A stretch of 64,000 bases of DNA from DATMER01 sp034667225 (GTDB lineage Bacteria > Acidobacteriota > Thermoanaerobaculia > Multivoradales > UBA5704), in assembly GCA_034667225.1 (NCBI GenBank), contig JAXDKG010000026.1:1-64000 (forward strand), in the 5' to 3' direction. Made by a program: the position numbers and the translations under genes. Below the pieces are notes generated by a model, which was not told the origin of the DNA, did no database searches, and was given only the letters and a program-made list of their open reading frames with translations. Below, piece after piece: positions 44,142-52,378 of the stretch (the stretch's first letter is position 1; every line of letters begins with the position of its first letter).

Positions 44142-44375
44142 ATGGCTTCCGAATACAAGGTACTACCCTTCGTGGCATCCATTGGCACGCAGGAGGGTTC
44201 ACAGCAGGTCGCAGCGCAGCTCGAGGGCTTGATCCAGAGTCATTCTCAGACAGGCTGGGAGTACGTCCGCCTCGAGAGAGTCGAAACCTTTGTGGCCGGT
44301 ACTCCCGGATGCTTCGGGTTGGGTGCGACACCCGCCACGGTGCGGTCGTACTCCATGGTCGTCTTTCGGAAATGA
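44142..44375 (+). CDS. DUF4177-like small protein
   Basis: A 77-residue protein with the pattern of DUF4177-like small proteins: YKVLPF...LEGLIQSHSQTGWEYVRLE and a final strand YSMVVFRK. Its ribosome-binding site is AGGAGG, and it overlaps the next start by ATGA. The role is unknown. Proteins of this kind often accompany membrane or signalling modules. Confidence 0.7.
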   Translation: MASEYKVLPFVASIGTQEGSQQVAAQLEGLIQSHSQTGWEYVRLERVETFVAGTPGCFGLGATPATVRSYSMVVFRK

Positions 44376-44725
44376 AGCTGCTCCTGCTTCTCGGAATCCG
44401 GCTCTACTGGAGGCTCTGGCCGGAACAGCTCAGGCGTTCCTGCCTTTTCCGCGAGAGCTGCTCACGATATGTCTACCGTGTAACGGCTCATGCCGGAGCC
44501 TCCGCCGGGTTCGCTGCGTTTTTGGAGCGGGCCCGCAGGTGCCGCGGCGGCTACAGTGTCGAGACCCTTACGGAGCGGTTGGTCGTCAGGCTTGTTGATG
44601 GCTCGGCCCTCTCGGAAACTGAAGCGTCGCCGAGCCTGCTCTTACCCTACTGGTCGGCGGCGCAGCAACGCCAGCAGGAAATCGCGCATAGCTGCTCCCA
44701 TGTGACGCTTGGCGAGCAGCCCTGA
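44372..44725 (+). CDS. YidD-like membrane-associated protein
   Basis: A 117-residue protein whose first 58 residues follow the YidD pattern: amphipathic LLLLGIRLYWRLW, then C24-LFRESC30-SRYVYRVTAHAG, and a final RRC57 followed by GGY. YidD aids insertion of membrane proteins via YidC. Here it is in a GTPase/Hsp70 operon and not beside yidC/rnpA, and the C-terminal half is unrelated. It may help insert the locus's membrane proteins or be a repurposed copy. Confidence 0.68.
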   Translation: MKLLLLLGIRLYWRLWPEQLRRSCLFRESCSRYVYRVTAHAGASAGFAAFLERARRCRGGYSVETLTERLVVRLVDGSALSETEASPSLLLPYWSAAQQRQQEIAHSCSHVTLGEQP

Positions 44726-44734
44726 AGGCGGGCC

Positions 44735-45076
44735 ATGTTCAAAGACTGGAAGACCAACCTGTCGTGGCTGATTCTGATCGCCGGCGCGATCTGGGGGCTC
44801 TCCCAGACGGCCGGCCGCGGGTGGAACCAGGAGACGCAAACGGTTCTCGGATCAGCCTACGTCCCATGGGCGGTGTTCTGGGGACTGCCTCCCTTCTTGA
44901 AATGGTGGAGCCGCTATTGGGTGATGATTCCCACCATGACCGGCTGTCTCCCGGGAGGCTGCCTGATTCAAGCGCTGCTCGTGACCGTCATACTCTTCTT
45001 CGGAACGCCCTTCTACTGCCTCTGCGGAGGCGGGGTTTATCAGTTCGTCCGTCATCAGCTCGCCGTCCGGCGCTGA
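44735..45076 (+). CDS. Small polytopic membrane protein
   Basis: A 113-residue protein with about three hydrophobic segments (about 10-25, 42-58, 68-95), including LIQALLVTVILFFGTPFYCLCGGG. It is the last gene of the operon that begins at 30,186. Family not recognised. Confidence 0.65.
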   Translation: MFKDWKTNLSWLILIAGAIWGLSQTAGRGWNQETQTVLGSAYVPWAVFWGLPPFLKWWSRYWVMIPTMTGCLPGGCLIQALLVTVILFFGTPFYCLCGGGVYQFVRHQLAVRR

Positions 45077-45097
45077 GTCCGCACCAACGTGGACTCA
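45074..45097. terminator. Hairpin between convergent operons
   Basis: TGAGTCC and GGACTCA form a seven-base-pair stem with a ten-base loop that begins on the stop codon of the preceding gene. There is no T-run. It is a plausible stem-loop between the plus-strand operon and the minus-strand gene. Confidence 0.4.
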
Positions 45098-45192
45098 GAG
45101 GCCTTGAAAAATCGGTTTAGACTCCCTCTTTCGAGTGGCTCACCGCCGGTCTTGCCCCACAGGGTGGGCGAGCCGCTAGCCCTTCCCTCTTC

Positions 45193-46968
45193 TCAGGAGC
45201 GAGGCGCTTGCGCCTCTTCCGGAAGGGAGTATCCGGCGAGGGTGCTCCGGATGCGGATCCAGAGAGGGACGAAGAAACCTCCGAGCGGCATACATGCGGT
45301 GAAGGTCAGGAAAGCCAGCCGTCTCCGCAGCGGCTTGGGAAGACTCGGATTGAAGATGTCCCTGACGCGGAAAGGCCGTACCAGCCAGCGACAGCGGTAG
45401 AGGCCTGCGAAAACAGTGAGTAGGAGCACGAGAGGGATCATCAGATGCAGCTTGAACAGGTGGAACTTCGCCACGTCCTCGACGGTGGGACCGATGCCGA
45501 GCTCGAGGAGGCGAGGCGAACCGTGCTGCATTTCATACCCGGTCATTCCGATCATCGTGAACAGCACGGGCCAGATGATCAGAAGCTTCTCGCCCATTCT
45601 GACCAGCCCCCACAGAGCGGCGGGAAACCCGATCGTAGTCCCGAAGGTTCCGATCAAGAAGAGCAACGTCCCCAGTGTGCCCACCTCTCTGGCGCCCGCG
45701 AGCGCTCCGATCGAGAACCCGCCGACGACAGCCATGGCCGTGAGTAGAAGATAGCGGGCCAAGGGGTGCTCCATCCACCTCTTTGTTCGATCCGCGTGCC
45801 TGGAGAACAGGAACAAGAGGGAGCGTAGATAGAGCACCGCGCCAACCGGCAGCATGAGCAGGGAGACGAGGAAGAGCAGCGCCACCAGGCACCCCGGCAG
45901 GTTCAGCCAGGGGTACCGCTCGCGCGCAGGCACGACGAGCATCATGACAGATGCCACTTCCGTCATCAGGAGGAACGTCTTCTCCCGGTAGAGCCTGAGC
46001 GCCTGGAGCGTGGCTTCATCCAATGCCACGTTGTGAAAAGCCCGGCCAAGTGCCGAGAACAGTGGACCCTCGGCATCCCGCTCCCGGGTCGAATGAGCCC
46101 GGACGTCCTTCATCACGCTCCCCCATCTCTCACCGACCAAGACGAGAGCCAGGATCCCGAGCAGGAACGCACTCTGCGGGAGAACCCATGAGCCCGCCGA
46201 GAGCAGGAGGCTCCATTTCCTCTTTCCCCACAGAGCGCCCTCGCGATCGCGCAGGCGAACGTAGATCACCGTGCAGACCAACCCGACGATGCGCAGACTC
46301 CCGCAGATAGCCTGAACGGCCAGCAGGCCCGTCGCGGTCGCTCGCTCCGGCTCGTCCAGCCATGCCACGGCGGCTCTGAGCGCGAGAAGATTGGAAAGTA
46401 GAAGCCAGACAAAAAATCCGACCGAATGAAGCTCAGCTCCTCCCCGGGGGAGCCGCATCGCCGGATCGGGACCCCCGAGGACAAGCCTCGGCGCCGCGCT
46501 CCAGCTGGCCCATGCCGGCTTGCGGTTGGCCAGAATGCGCCATAGGGGAATGACGCAAAGACCCAGTAGAGGCAGGCCACCGACCAGGCGCCGCAGGATC
46601 AGGATCGAGCGCCGGAAGGAAGCATCGGCACCGCCGTGCTTAGCCACGAATCGGTCGATAAGCACGGCATTGACGAGGTATACGACCGCCGCGGGAATCC
46701 AGAGGCCGGCCCGCTCGGGCGATACCCACTCGAAGGGGAAAAGCCAGAAGCCTGAAAACCCTTTCAGCTCGCCAGGCCACTCGCCTTCGTACGTCTCGAG
46801 GACCCTGAAGATTCCTCGCCGCCAGAGCAGGGGCTCGACCTGGAATAGGAACATGGAGATGAACCCGCTGACGAGAGCGATGCACGAGGCGTCGTCATAC
46901 CTGGGATCCCTGAGGATGCTGGTGAACAAATTCCGGGCCTTCTTGAGCTCCCAACCCACAGCCTGCAT
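45193..46968 (-). CDS. Polytopic membrane protein (single-domain homologue of 52,379-55,786)
   Basis: A 591-residue protein with about twelve membrane helices in an arrangement I do not recognise. Near the C-terminus is the stretch FRVRDIFNPSLPKPLRRRLA followed by FTACMPLGGFFVPLWI. A matching stretch occurs twice in the large protein at 52,379-55,786, so this copy represents one repeat unit. It diverges from the CHAT-STAND operon, and the 130-bp gap between them must hold both promoters. Confidence 0.75.
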   Translation of the reverse strand: MQAVGWELKKARNLFTSILRDPRYDDASCIALVSGFISMFLFQVEPLLWRRGIFRVLETYEGEWPGELKGFSGFWLFPFEWVSPERAGLWIPAAVVYLVNAVLIDRFVAKHGGADASFRRSILILRRLVGGLPLLGLCVIPLWRILANRKPAWASWSAAPRLVLGGPDPAMRLPRGGAELHSVGFFVWLLLSNLLALRAAVAWLDEPERATATGLLAVQAICGSLRIVGLVCTVIYVRLRDREGALWGKRKWSLLLSAGSWVLPQSAFLLGILALVLVGERWGSVMKDVRAHSTRERDAEGPLFSALGRAFHNVALDEATLQALRLYREKTFLLMTEVASVMMLVVPARERYPWLNLPGCLVALLFLVSLLMLPVGAVLYLRSLLFLFSRHADRTKRWMEHPLARYLLLTAMAVVGGFSIGALAGAREVGTLGTLLFLIGTFGTTIGFPAALWGLVRMGEKLLIIWPVLFTMIGMTGYEMQHGSPRLLELGIGPTVEDVAKFHLFKLHLMIPLVLLLTVFAGLYRCRWLVRPFRVRDIFNPSLPKPLRRRLAFLTFTACMPLGGFFVPLWIRIRSTLAGYSLPEEAQAPRS

Positions 46969-47098
46969 AGGGTGCCGCCCCTTTCATCGGCAGCTATGAG
47001 GACCCCACGGGCAGTCGATTTGTTGAGCGGCTCCTCGTAAACAAGAACGGATTCTTCCGTGTCTACCCCAACGATCTGGCATTTTCGGGAGGTGCCCG

Positions 47099-49339
47099 TT
47101 GCATTACGAAGATTTTTTCGTGCAGATCCATCCCCCGCAAGGGGAGGACCATCCGGTGACTGTCCACTGCCCGGCCGGCGATGGACAGGGCACATTCCGC
47201 GTGCCTCTCACACCTGCAGATCTACAGGCCCTCCGGAACGGGTTCGACGACGAAAGCCGACCTGTACAGCCGGAGGCGGTCGGGACACGGCTTTTCGAAG
47301 CCTTGTTCTCCGATGGGCTCCGCCGCCTCCTTGCAGAGAGCTTGGCGGCGCTGCCTGGAGATGGTGAGCACGGCCTTCGGATCAAGCTCTGCTTCGATCC
47401 CGAGATCATCCTGCTCGGCCAGTTGCCCTGGGAAACCCTGTTCTGGAAAGAGCGGCGCGAGTTCCTCACCCTCGGTCGTGCGACTCCTCTGGTCCGCTAC
47501 CTCAACATCCCGCGCGGAGTGCGGCCCCGCCTCGTTGCGCCGCTCCGCGTCCTGCTCGCCTCGGCCTGCCCACCCGGCACCGAATCGCTCGACCTCGAGC
47601 CCGAAGCCAAGAAGATCCAGAAAGCTCTCGAGAAGATTCCCGGCGTCCGGGTCCAATGGCTCCGCAATGCCACCCCACAGGGCATCCGGGAGAAGCTGCA
47701 CGAGGAGCCCTTCCACGTCTTTCACTTCATGGGCCATGGCAGCTTTGACGCCCAGGACGGAGAAGGCGCACTCCTGCTCGAGGACGATGAGAGGCAGCAG
47801 GTCCGGCTACCGGGGCGCATCCTGGCCCACCTTCTGCGGGACTTTCCCTCGTTGAGGCTGGCCTTTCTCAATGCCTGCCGGACGGCTTGCTCGGCCCAGG
47901 AAACCGGGCTCGATCCCTTTGCCGGAATCGCCTCCGCCCTGGTGTTGGGCGGGATGCCGGCGGTTCTGGCGATGCAGTTCTCGATCATGGATGAGGCTGC
48001 CGGTCTTTTCAGCAAGACCTTCTACCAACGGATTGCAGCCGGCGACCCTGTCGATGCAGCGACGACCGAGGCGCGCATGGCCGTGCTCCTGGGCGATCCG
48101 GGCTCTTCGGAGTGGGCGACTCCGGCCTTGTTCCTGCGCAGTTGGGACGGCCGGTTGTTCGAGCCGGCTCCGGCGGCCATCACCGATTCCGGCGCTCAGG
48201 AAGTCCGCTCCGAGATCCATGATTTTTCCAGGCTGATCCGGGACAAGACGGAAGGCTTCATCGGCCGCCGCTGGATCTTCGACGCCATCGCGCGGTTCAC
48301 CCGGGAAAACTCCCGGGGCTACTTCATTCTTCGTGGAGATCCCGGAATCGGCAAGACGGCCATGATGGCAGAGCTCGTGAAAAGGGAAAGGTTTCCTCAT
48401 CACTTCAATGTGCGCACGGAGGGCATACAGCGGCCTGAGCAGTTCGTCCGGAACATCTCTGCCCAACTCGTCGCCACCTATGGGCTCGAGCCCTCTCCCC
48501 TGCCACCGGATGCCGGCCAGAGCGCGCGCTTTCTCAACAGCCTGTTGGACAAGGTCTCGGCGCGGCTGAAGCCGGGCGAAAGGGCCGCGCTCGTCGTGGA
48601 CGCTCTGGACGAGACCGACTTGAGCCTCCTGGCTCCGGGAGCCAACCCTCTCTATCTTCCCGTAAGCCTCCCCGAGGGTTTTTACATCTTTGTCAGCAGC
48701 CGCCGAGGAGACATTCCCCTGCACGTCCAGTGCAAGCAGGAGCCCTTCGACATCGATGCAAAGTCGACTCACAACCTGGAGGACATCCGCGATTACACCG
48801 AGAGTCGTCTTTCCTCCGCCGGTATTCGGGCCTATCTGGCCTCGCAGAGCCTGGACGACGACTCCTTCGTCGCTGAAATGGTCGACCGTAGCGAAGGGAA
48901 TTTCATGTACCTGCGCCACGTGCTGCCGGAGATCGAAAGGGGTGCCTACCGCGATCGCTCCTTCCGGACCCTTCCTGTCGGCCTGGTGAGCTACTACGAA
49001 GATCACTGGCGACGTATGCGCAGCCGCAACGAGGAGGAATGGTTCAAAATCCAGCTCCCGGTACTGGTGGCACTCACTGCATTCCAGGAACCGATCTCGG
49101 TCGATGTCATCACCCGTTTCTCCGAGCTTCCGGAGCGGCGCCGTGCCATGGAAGTGCTCCAGGACTGGGCCCAGTTCCTCTATGTGGAGCGGTCGGAGGA
49201 TAAAGCTGGGCAGCCCCGCAAACGGTTCCGCCTTTATCACGCCACTTTTTCCGAGTTCATCGCGGAGAAGGACCCGGTGGCAGACGAGCGCGTCAATCTC
49301 AAGGAAGCGCACCGGCGCATCTCCGAACAGCTCTGGTAG
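47099..49339 (+). CDS. CHAT protease-STAND NTPase fusion
   Basis: A 746-residue protein. The N-terminal CHAT caspase-like protease domain (about 60-360) has a catalytic His in FMGH213-G and Cys in LNAC260-RTA, the expected dyad. It is followed by a P-loop NTPase of STAND type, with Walker A G413-DPGIGKT and Walker B VVD501-ALDE, then winged-helix-like and helical parts. Such fusions act as signal-activated proteases in conflict and cell-death systems. The start is TTG 47,099, seven bases after GGGAGGT; GTG 47,132 is an alternative. It forms a tight operon with the next two genes (3-bp gaps). The separate downstream helical protein may replace the usual fused sensor repeats. Confidence 0.85.
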   Translation: MHYEDFFVQIHPPQGEDHPVTVHCPAGDGQGTFRVPLTPADLQALRNGFDDESRPVQPEAVGTRLFEALFSDGLRRLLAESLAALPGDGEHGLRIKLCFDPEIILLGQLPWETLFWKERREFLTLGRATPLVRYLNIPRGVRPRLVAPLRVLLASACPPGTESLDLEPEAKKIQKALEKIPGVRVQWLRNATPQGIREKLHEEPFHVFHFMGHGSFDAQDGEGALLLEDDERQQVRLPGRILAHLLRDFPSLRLAFLNACRTACSAQETGLDPFAGIASALVLGGMPAVLAMQFSIMDEAAGLFSKTFYQRIAAGDPVDAATTEARMAVLLGDPGSSEWATPALFLRSWDGRLFEPAPAAITDSGAQEVRSEIHDFSRLIRDKTEGFIGRRWIFDAIARFTRENSRGYFILRGDPGIGKTAMMAELVKRERFPHHFNVRTEGIQRPEQFVRNISAQLVATYGLEPSPLPPDAGQSARFLNSLLDKVSARLKPGERAALVVDALDETDLSLLAPGANPLYLPVSLPEGFYIFVSSRRGDIPLHVQCKQEPFDIDAKSTHNLEDIRDYTESRLSSAGIRAYLASQSLDDDSFVAEMVDRSEGNFMYLRHVLPEIERGAYRDRSFRTLPVGLVSYYEDHWRRMRSRNEEEWFKIQLPVLVALTAFQEPISVDVITRFSELPERRRAMEVLQDWAQFLYVERSEDKAGQPRKRFRLYHATFSEFIAEKDPVADERVNLKEAHRRISEQLW

Positions 49340-49342
49340 GCC

Positions 49343-52300
49343 ATGGAAGGACAAGGCGAGCCGCTCTTCGATCCGGACGAGTGGCAGGAGATCGTCGATC
49401 CGGAGCGCGTCGAAAAGGAGCTGCAGGCCCTTCGCCCTCGACATCTGATCGATCAACTCGCACGCAGCCTGGAGTGGTGCCGGCTTTGCGAGTTGATCGA
49501 GGAGAGAGGTTTCCTAGCGGAAATGGCCGAGGCGCACGGTTTTCAGCGACCTGGCGAGGATGTCGAGGAGCATGTGCTCGCCTGTGCCATCAAGGTCGGT
49601 GACTGGGACCGCTTCGTGCGGTTTGCCGCCCTCGCCTGCAACCTCCGGGCACTCGCCGAAGATCTCGCGGCTCCCGAGATCCTGCGGGCTTTGACGCAAA
49701 GCGACCGCATCCCCTTGGCCCTGGACATCGCTGCCCGGATCGCGGAGCCGATCCATCGCGCCGAAGCGCGCGCGGTGATCGCCAGTGCCTGCGGTTCGGG
49801 CCGGGAGCCTTTTGGAGCTCTCCGCCGGGCTATCTCTGAGGATCTCCAAGAGGTTGCAGCCACTGGAATCGGCGAGGAGCCTGAGGCTCGTGCCAGGGTT
49901 CAGTCCCTGATTACGATCGGCCGGCTCCTGGGGCCAGAGCTCGATGCGCTCTGGCCGTTGTGCCTCTCGAAGCTCGCTCCGGAATCCGAGCACCCCCGGA
50001 TTCGCCAAGCCATCGCCGCGGCCTGGCTGGACCGAGGCGACCTGCACAACCCCGGCCTCTGGAATGCCTTGGAAGCCGTCTCGGATCCCCGGCTCCTCCT
50101 GGAGATCGCCCCTGAAGCCCTGGCTGCCCTAGCGCTGGACGACCCGCAAGCCATCCTGAAAAAGCTGGGAGCCCTCTTCCGAAACGAGCCTAAGATGAGG
50201 AGACTGGCCCTGGCCACCTTCCTTGGACGCCTCGCCCGATCCCATTCCGAACTTGCCCTCTCCGCCTGGGAGGACTGGGCAGTAAATGAGCCCGTGCCAT
50301 GGTCGGCGCAGCTCGTCGAGGCCGGGCGTGACGTGATCGTCCGGCTGGACCCGAACCGGCTCGAAGACCTCTATGCCAAGATCGAAGACTCCACGGCCCG
50401 AGCAGCGCTTCGGGTGGTGGACTTGGAGCACCGGCGCGACCACGGCAAGGCCGCCGCGGCACTGGCGGCCGTGGGAGAGATCCCGGATGGACCGGAACGC
50501 CTCCACTGGAGCCTGCGCTACGTCGCGGCCCGGCCGTGCGGGCCCATTGAAGAGGTCCGAAACCAAGTGGGAGCCATCGCCGGCTTTCTCTACGAGGTGC
50601 GCTACGAGGCTCCCGCGGGAGACCTCCGCCGCTTCCTGGATCTCGTGGCCCTCTTCCGGGAGGACGAGCTCAAGGCTCAACTGGAAAGTGTCGTCTGGTC
50701 CCCAGCAAGTCATCCCGACACATTGCTGACCCTGGCACGCGAGACCACCTGCGAAAAGGTGGCAGACCTTCTCTTGGAGGATGCGGAGCGCTACGCCGCC
50801 GCAGCCTCCCCCAGCGCCGCCGAAGGGTTTCAGCTCCGCAAGGAGCTGCTGATCAGGGCGACATCCAGACTCTGCCTCCTTCGGCAGAGCACTCGGGACC
50901 TGGACCGAGTGATTGGCCGGCTCTTACCCGAAGAGGAGGACGAGCTCCGCGCCATCCTGGCACCGCAGCTTCGATCGCGCGAGGTCGCTGAAGGGATCCG
51001 AGATCGCCGGCGACGGCTCCTCGCCTTGCTTGAATCAATTCCAATCAAGGAGGCCCGAGGTGATCTCCTTACCGCACAGTCTCTTTACCGGTCCATGGCC
51101 AGGGTCGACGTCCTTGAGGATGAAATCCGGGGAATCTCCACGCTGCTGGAGCTACCCTTCGACCTCTCGGGGCTGGCGGAGAAGCACGTCGGTGCCATTC
51201 AAGAGACCAGCATCCGTCTCCAGACACTCCTCCGGCTCGCCTGGCACTCCCTGGCATTCCAGGAGTCCTTCTACGGCGGCCGGCCGGACCGCGCTGCGGC
51301 GATCGAGATGGTCCGGTCCGCTTTCAACGCCGATACGGACAGCCGCCTCGTTGCCGTTACGCCTCAGGTCGCCGAGCTCGGAGCTCAGGTAGGCGGCGGG
51401 CGGGCCGTGGCAGAGTTTCAGGAAGCCGCCCGCCGGCTCGCACGGCTCGACTCGGTGCCTTGGTCGAAACGATTGGAAACCCTTGAGCGGCTGCTCGCGC
51501 CGATGCCGTCGATCTTCCTCGCTCCCCGGCAATGGCGTGGAGCCCGTAAGGCAGCCGAAGTGCTGGAAGCAGTGGCGAGGCTCCCTCTCCAAACCGATGC
51601 CGGCGCTGCGCTGGAGGAGATCCGAACCGGTTGGCACGAGGTCCTCCCCATTTTGACCGCAACCCTGGACCGTCTGCCGAAGAAGGTAGCTCCTCGGGTG
51701 CTGCACGCTTTCCGGAAGGGTCTCGCCTTCCCTATTGATCCGCGCCACGCGAGACTGTTCGATCTGTGTCTCCTGCCACCTGGCGAGAGACTCAAGGAAG
51801 CCAGCCGCCGGCTCAGCGAGCCAAGCCCTGACCTGGAGGAGGTCCGGGCGCTCGTATACCTCCTCGCAATTCCGGCGCCGGAGACGGCGCGCGCGGCTCT
51901 GGAGCGCCTGCCCGCAGGTGCGGAGCGGGATGAGTTGGGACTGCGCCTGATCCGAAATTCCTGGCTGCCGCCAGAACAGAACCTGGCCTTGCGGTCCCTC
52001 TTTTCGATCCCGGAGGCATTGCAGAGAGCAGATGTGTGGCTCTCTCCCGATCAGGACAGCTGGTATCCGACCTTGGCCGCCTTGGCCGCCCGCGGCGAGG
52101 TCGACCCTTCCTCTCCGGAGCATGAGCCCCTGGTTCGCCTGCTGTGGAAGCGCTCCTCTCCAAAAATACTTCCTGACTTGGGGAAAGCCGTGCGGGAGGC
52201 GCTGCGGACCGGCGGACGGGAACGGGGCGAGATCGCGCTGCGACTCTGGTTACACGCCCGGCTCGCACCGGAGCTTGGCACCGCCCAAGGTGACCGGGCG

Positions 52301-52375
52301 CGATGGGCGGAAGGAGCCTGCGCAGCCCTGAAGCGAGCCCTGGAGCTCGGCTCTACCGTCAACCCGGGAGGATGA
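49343..52375 (+). CDS. Large helical-repeat protein
   Basis: A 1,010-residue, almost entirely alpha-helical protein with many short helix pairs (for example ARAVIASACGSG, EALAALALDDPQAILKKLG) and no enzymatic motif. It resembles TPR/HEAT-like solenoids without a clear consensus. It starts 3 bp after the CHAT-STAND stop and ends in GGAGGATGA, which supplies the ribosome-binding site for the next gene. I infer that it is the ligand-sensing or scaffolding part of the CHAT-STAND protein encoded as a separate chain. Confidence 0.7.
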   Translation: MEGQGEPLFDPDEWQEIVDPERVEKELQALRPRHLIDQLARSLEWCRLCELIEERGFLAEMAEAHGFQRPGEDVEEHVLACAIKVGDWDRFVRFAALACNLRALAEDLAAPEILRALTQSDRIPLALDIAARIAEPIHRAEARAVIASACGSGREPFGALRRAISEDLQEVAATGIGEEPEARARVQSLITIGRLLGPELDALWPLCLSKLAPESEHPRIRQAIAAAWLDRGDLHNPGLWNALEAVSDPRLLLEIAPEALAALALDDPQAILKKLGALFRNEPKMRRLALATFLGRLARSHSELALSAWEDWAVNEPVPWSAQLVEAGRDVIVRLDPNRLEDLYAKIEDSTARAALRVVDLEHRRDHGKAAAALAAVGEIPDGPERLHWSLRYVAARPCGPIEEVRNQVGAIAGFLYEVRYEAPAGDLRRFLDLVALFREDELKAQLESVVWSPASHPDTLLTLARETTCEKVADLLLEDAERYAAAASPSAAEGFQLRKELLIRATSRLCLLRQSTRDLDRVIGRLLPEEEDELRAILAPQLRSREVAEGIRDRRRRLLALLESIPIKEARGDLLTAQSLYRSMARVDVLEDEIRGISTLLELPFDLSGLAEKHVGAIQETSIRLQTLLRLAWHSLAFQESFYGGRPDRAAAIEMVRSAFNADTDSRLVAVTPQVAELGAQVGGGRAVAEFQEAARRLARLDSVPWSKRLETLERLLAPMPSIFLAPRQWRGARKAAEVLEAVARLPLQTDAGAALEEIRTGWHEVLPILTATLDRLPKKVAPRVLHAFRKGLAFPIDPRHARLFDLCLLPPGERLKEASRRLSEPSPDLEEVRALVYLLAIPAPETARAALERLPAGAERDELGLRLIRNSWLPPEQNLALRSLFSIPEALQRADVWLSPDQDSWYPTLAALAARGEVDPSSPEHEPLVRLLWKRSSPKILPDLGKAVREALRTGGRERGEIALRLWLHARLAPELGTAQGDRARWAEGACAALKRALELGSTVNPGG

Positions 52376-52378
52376 TGC

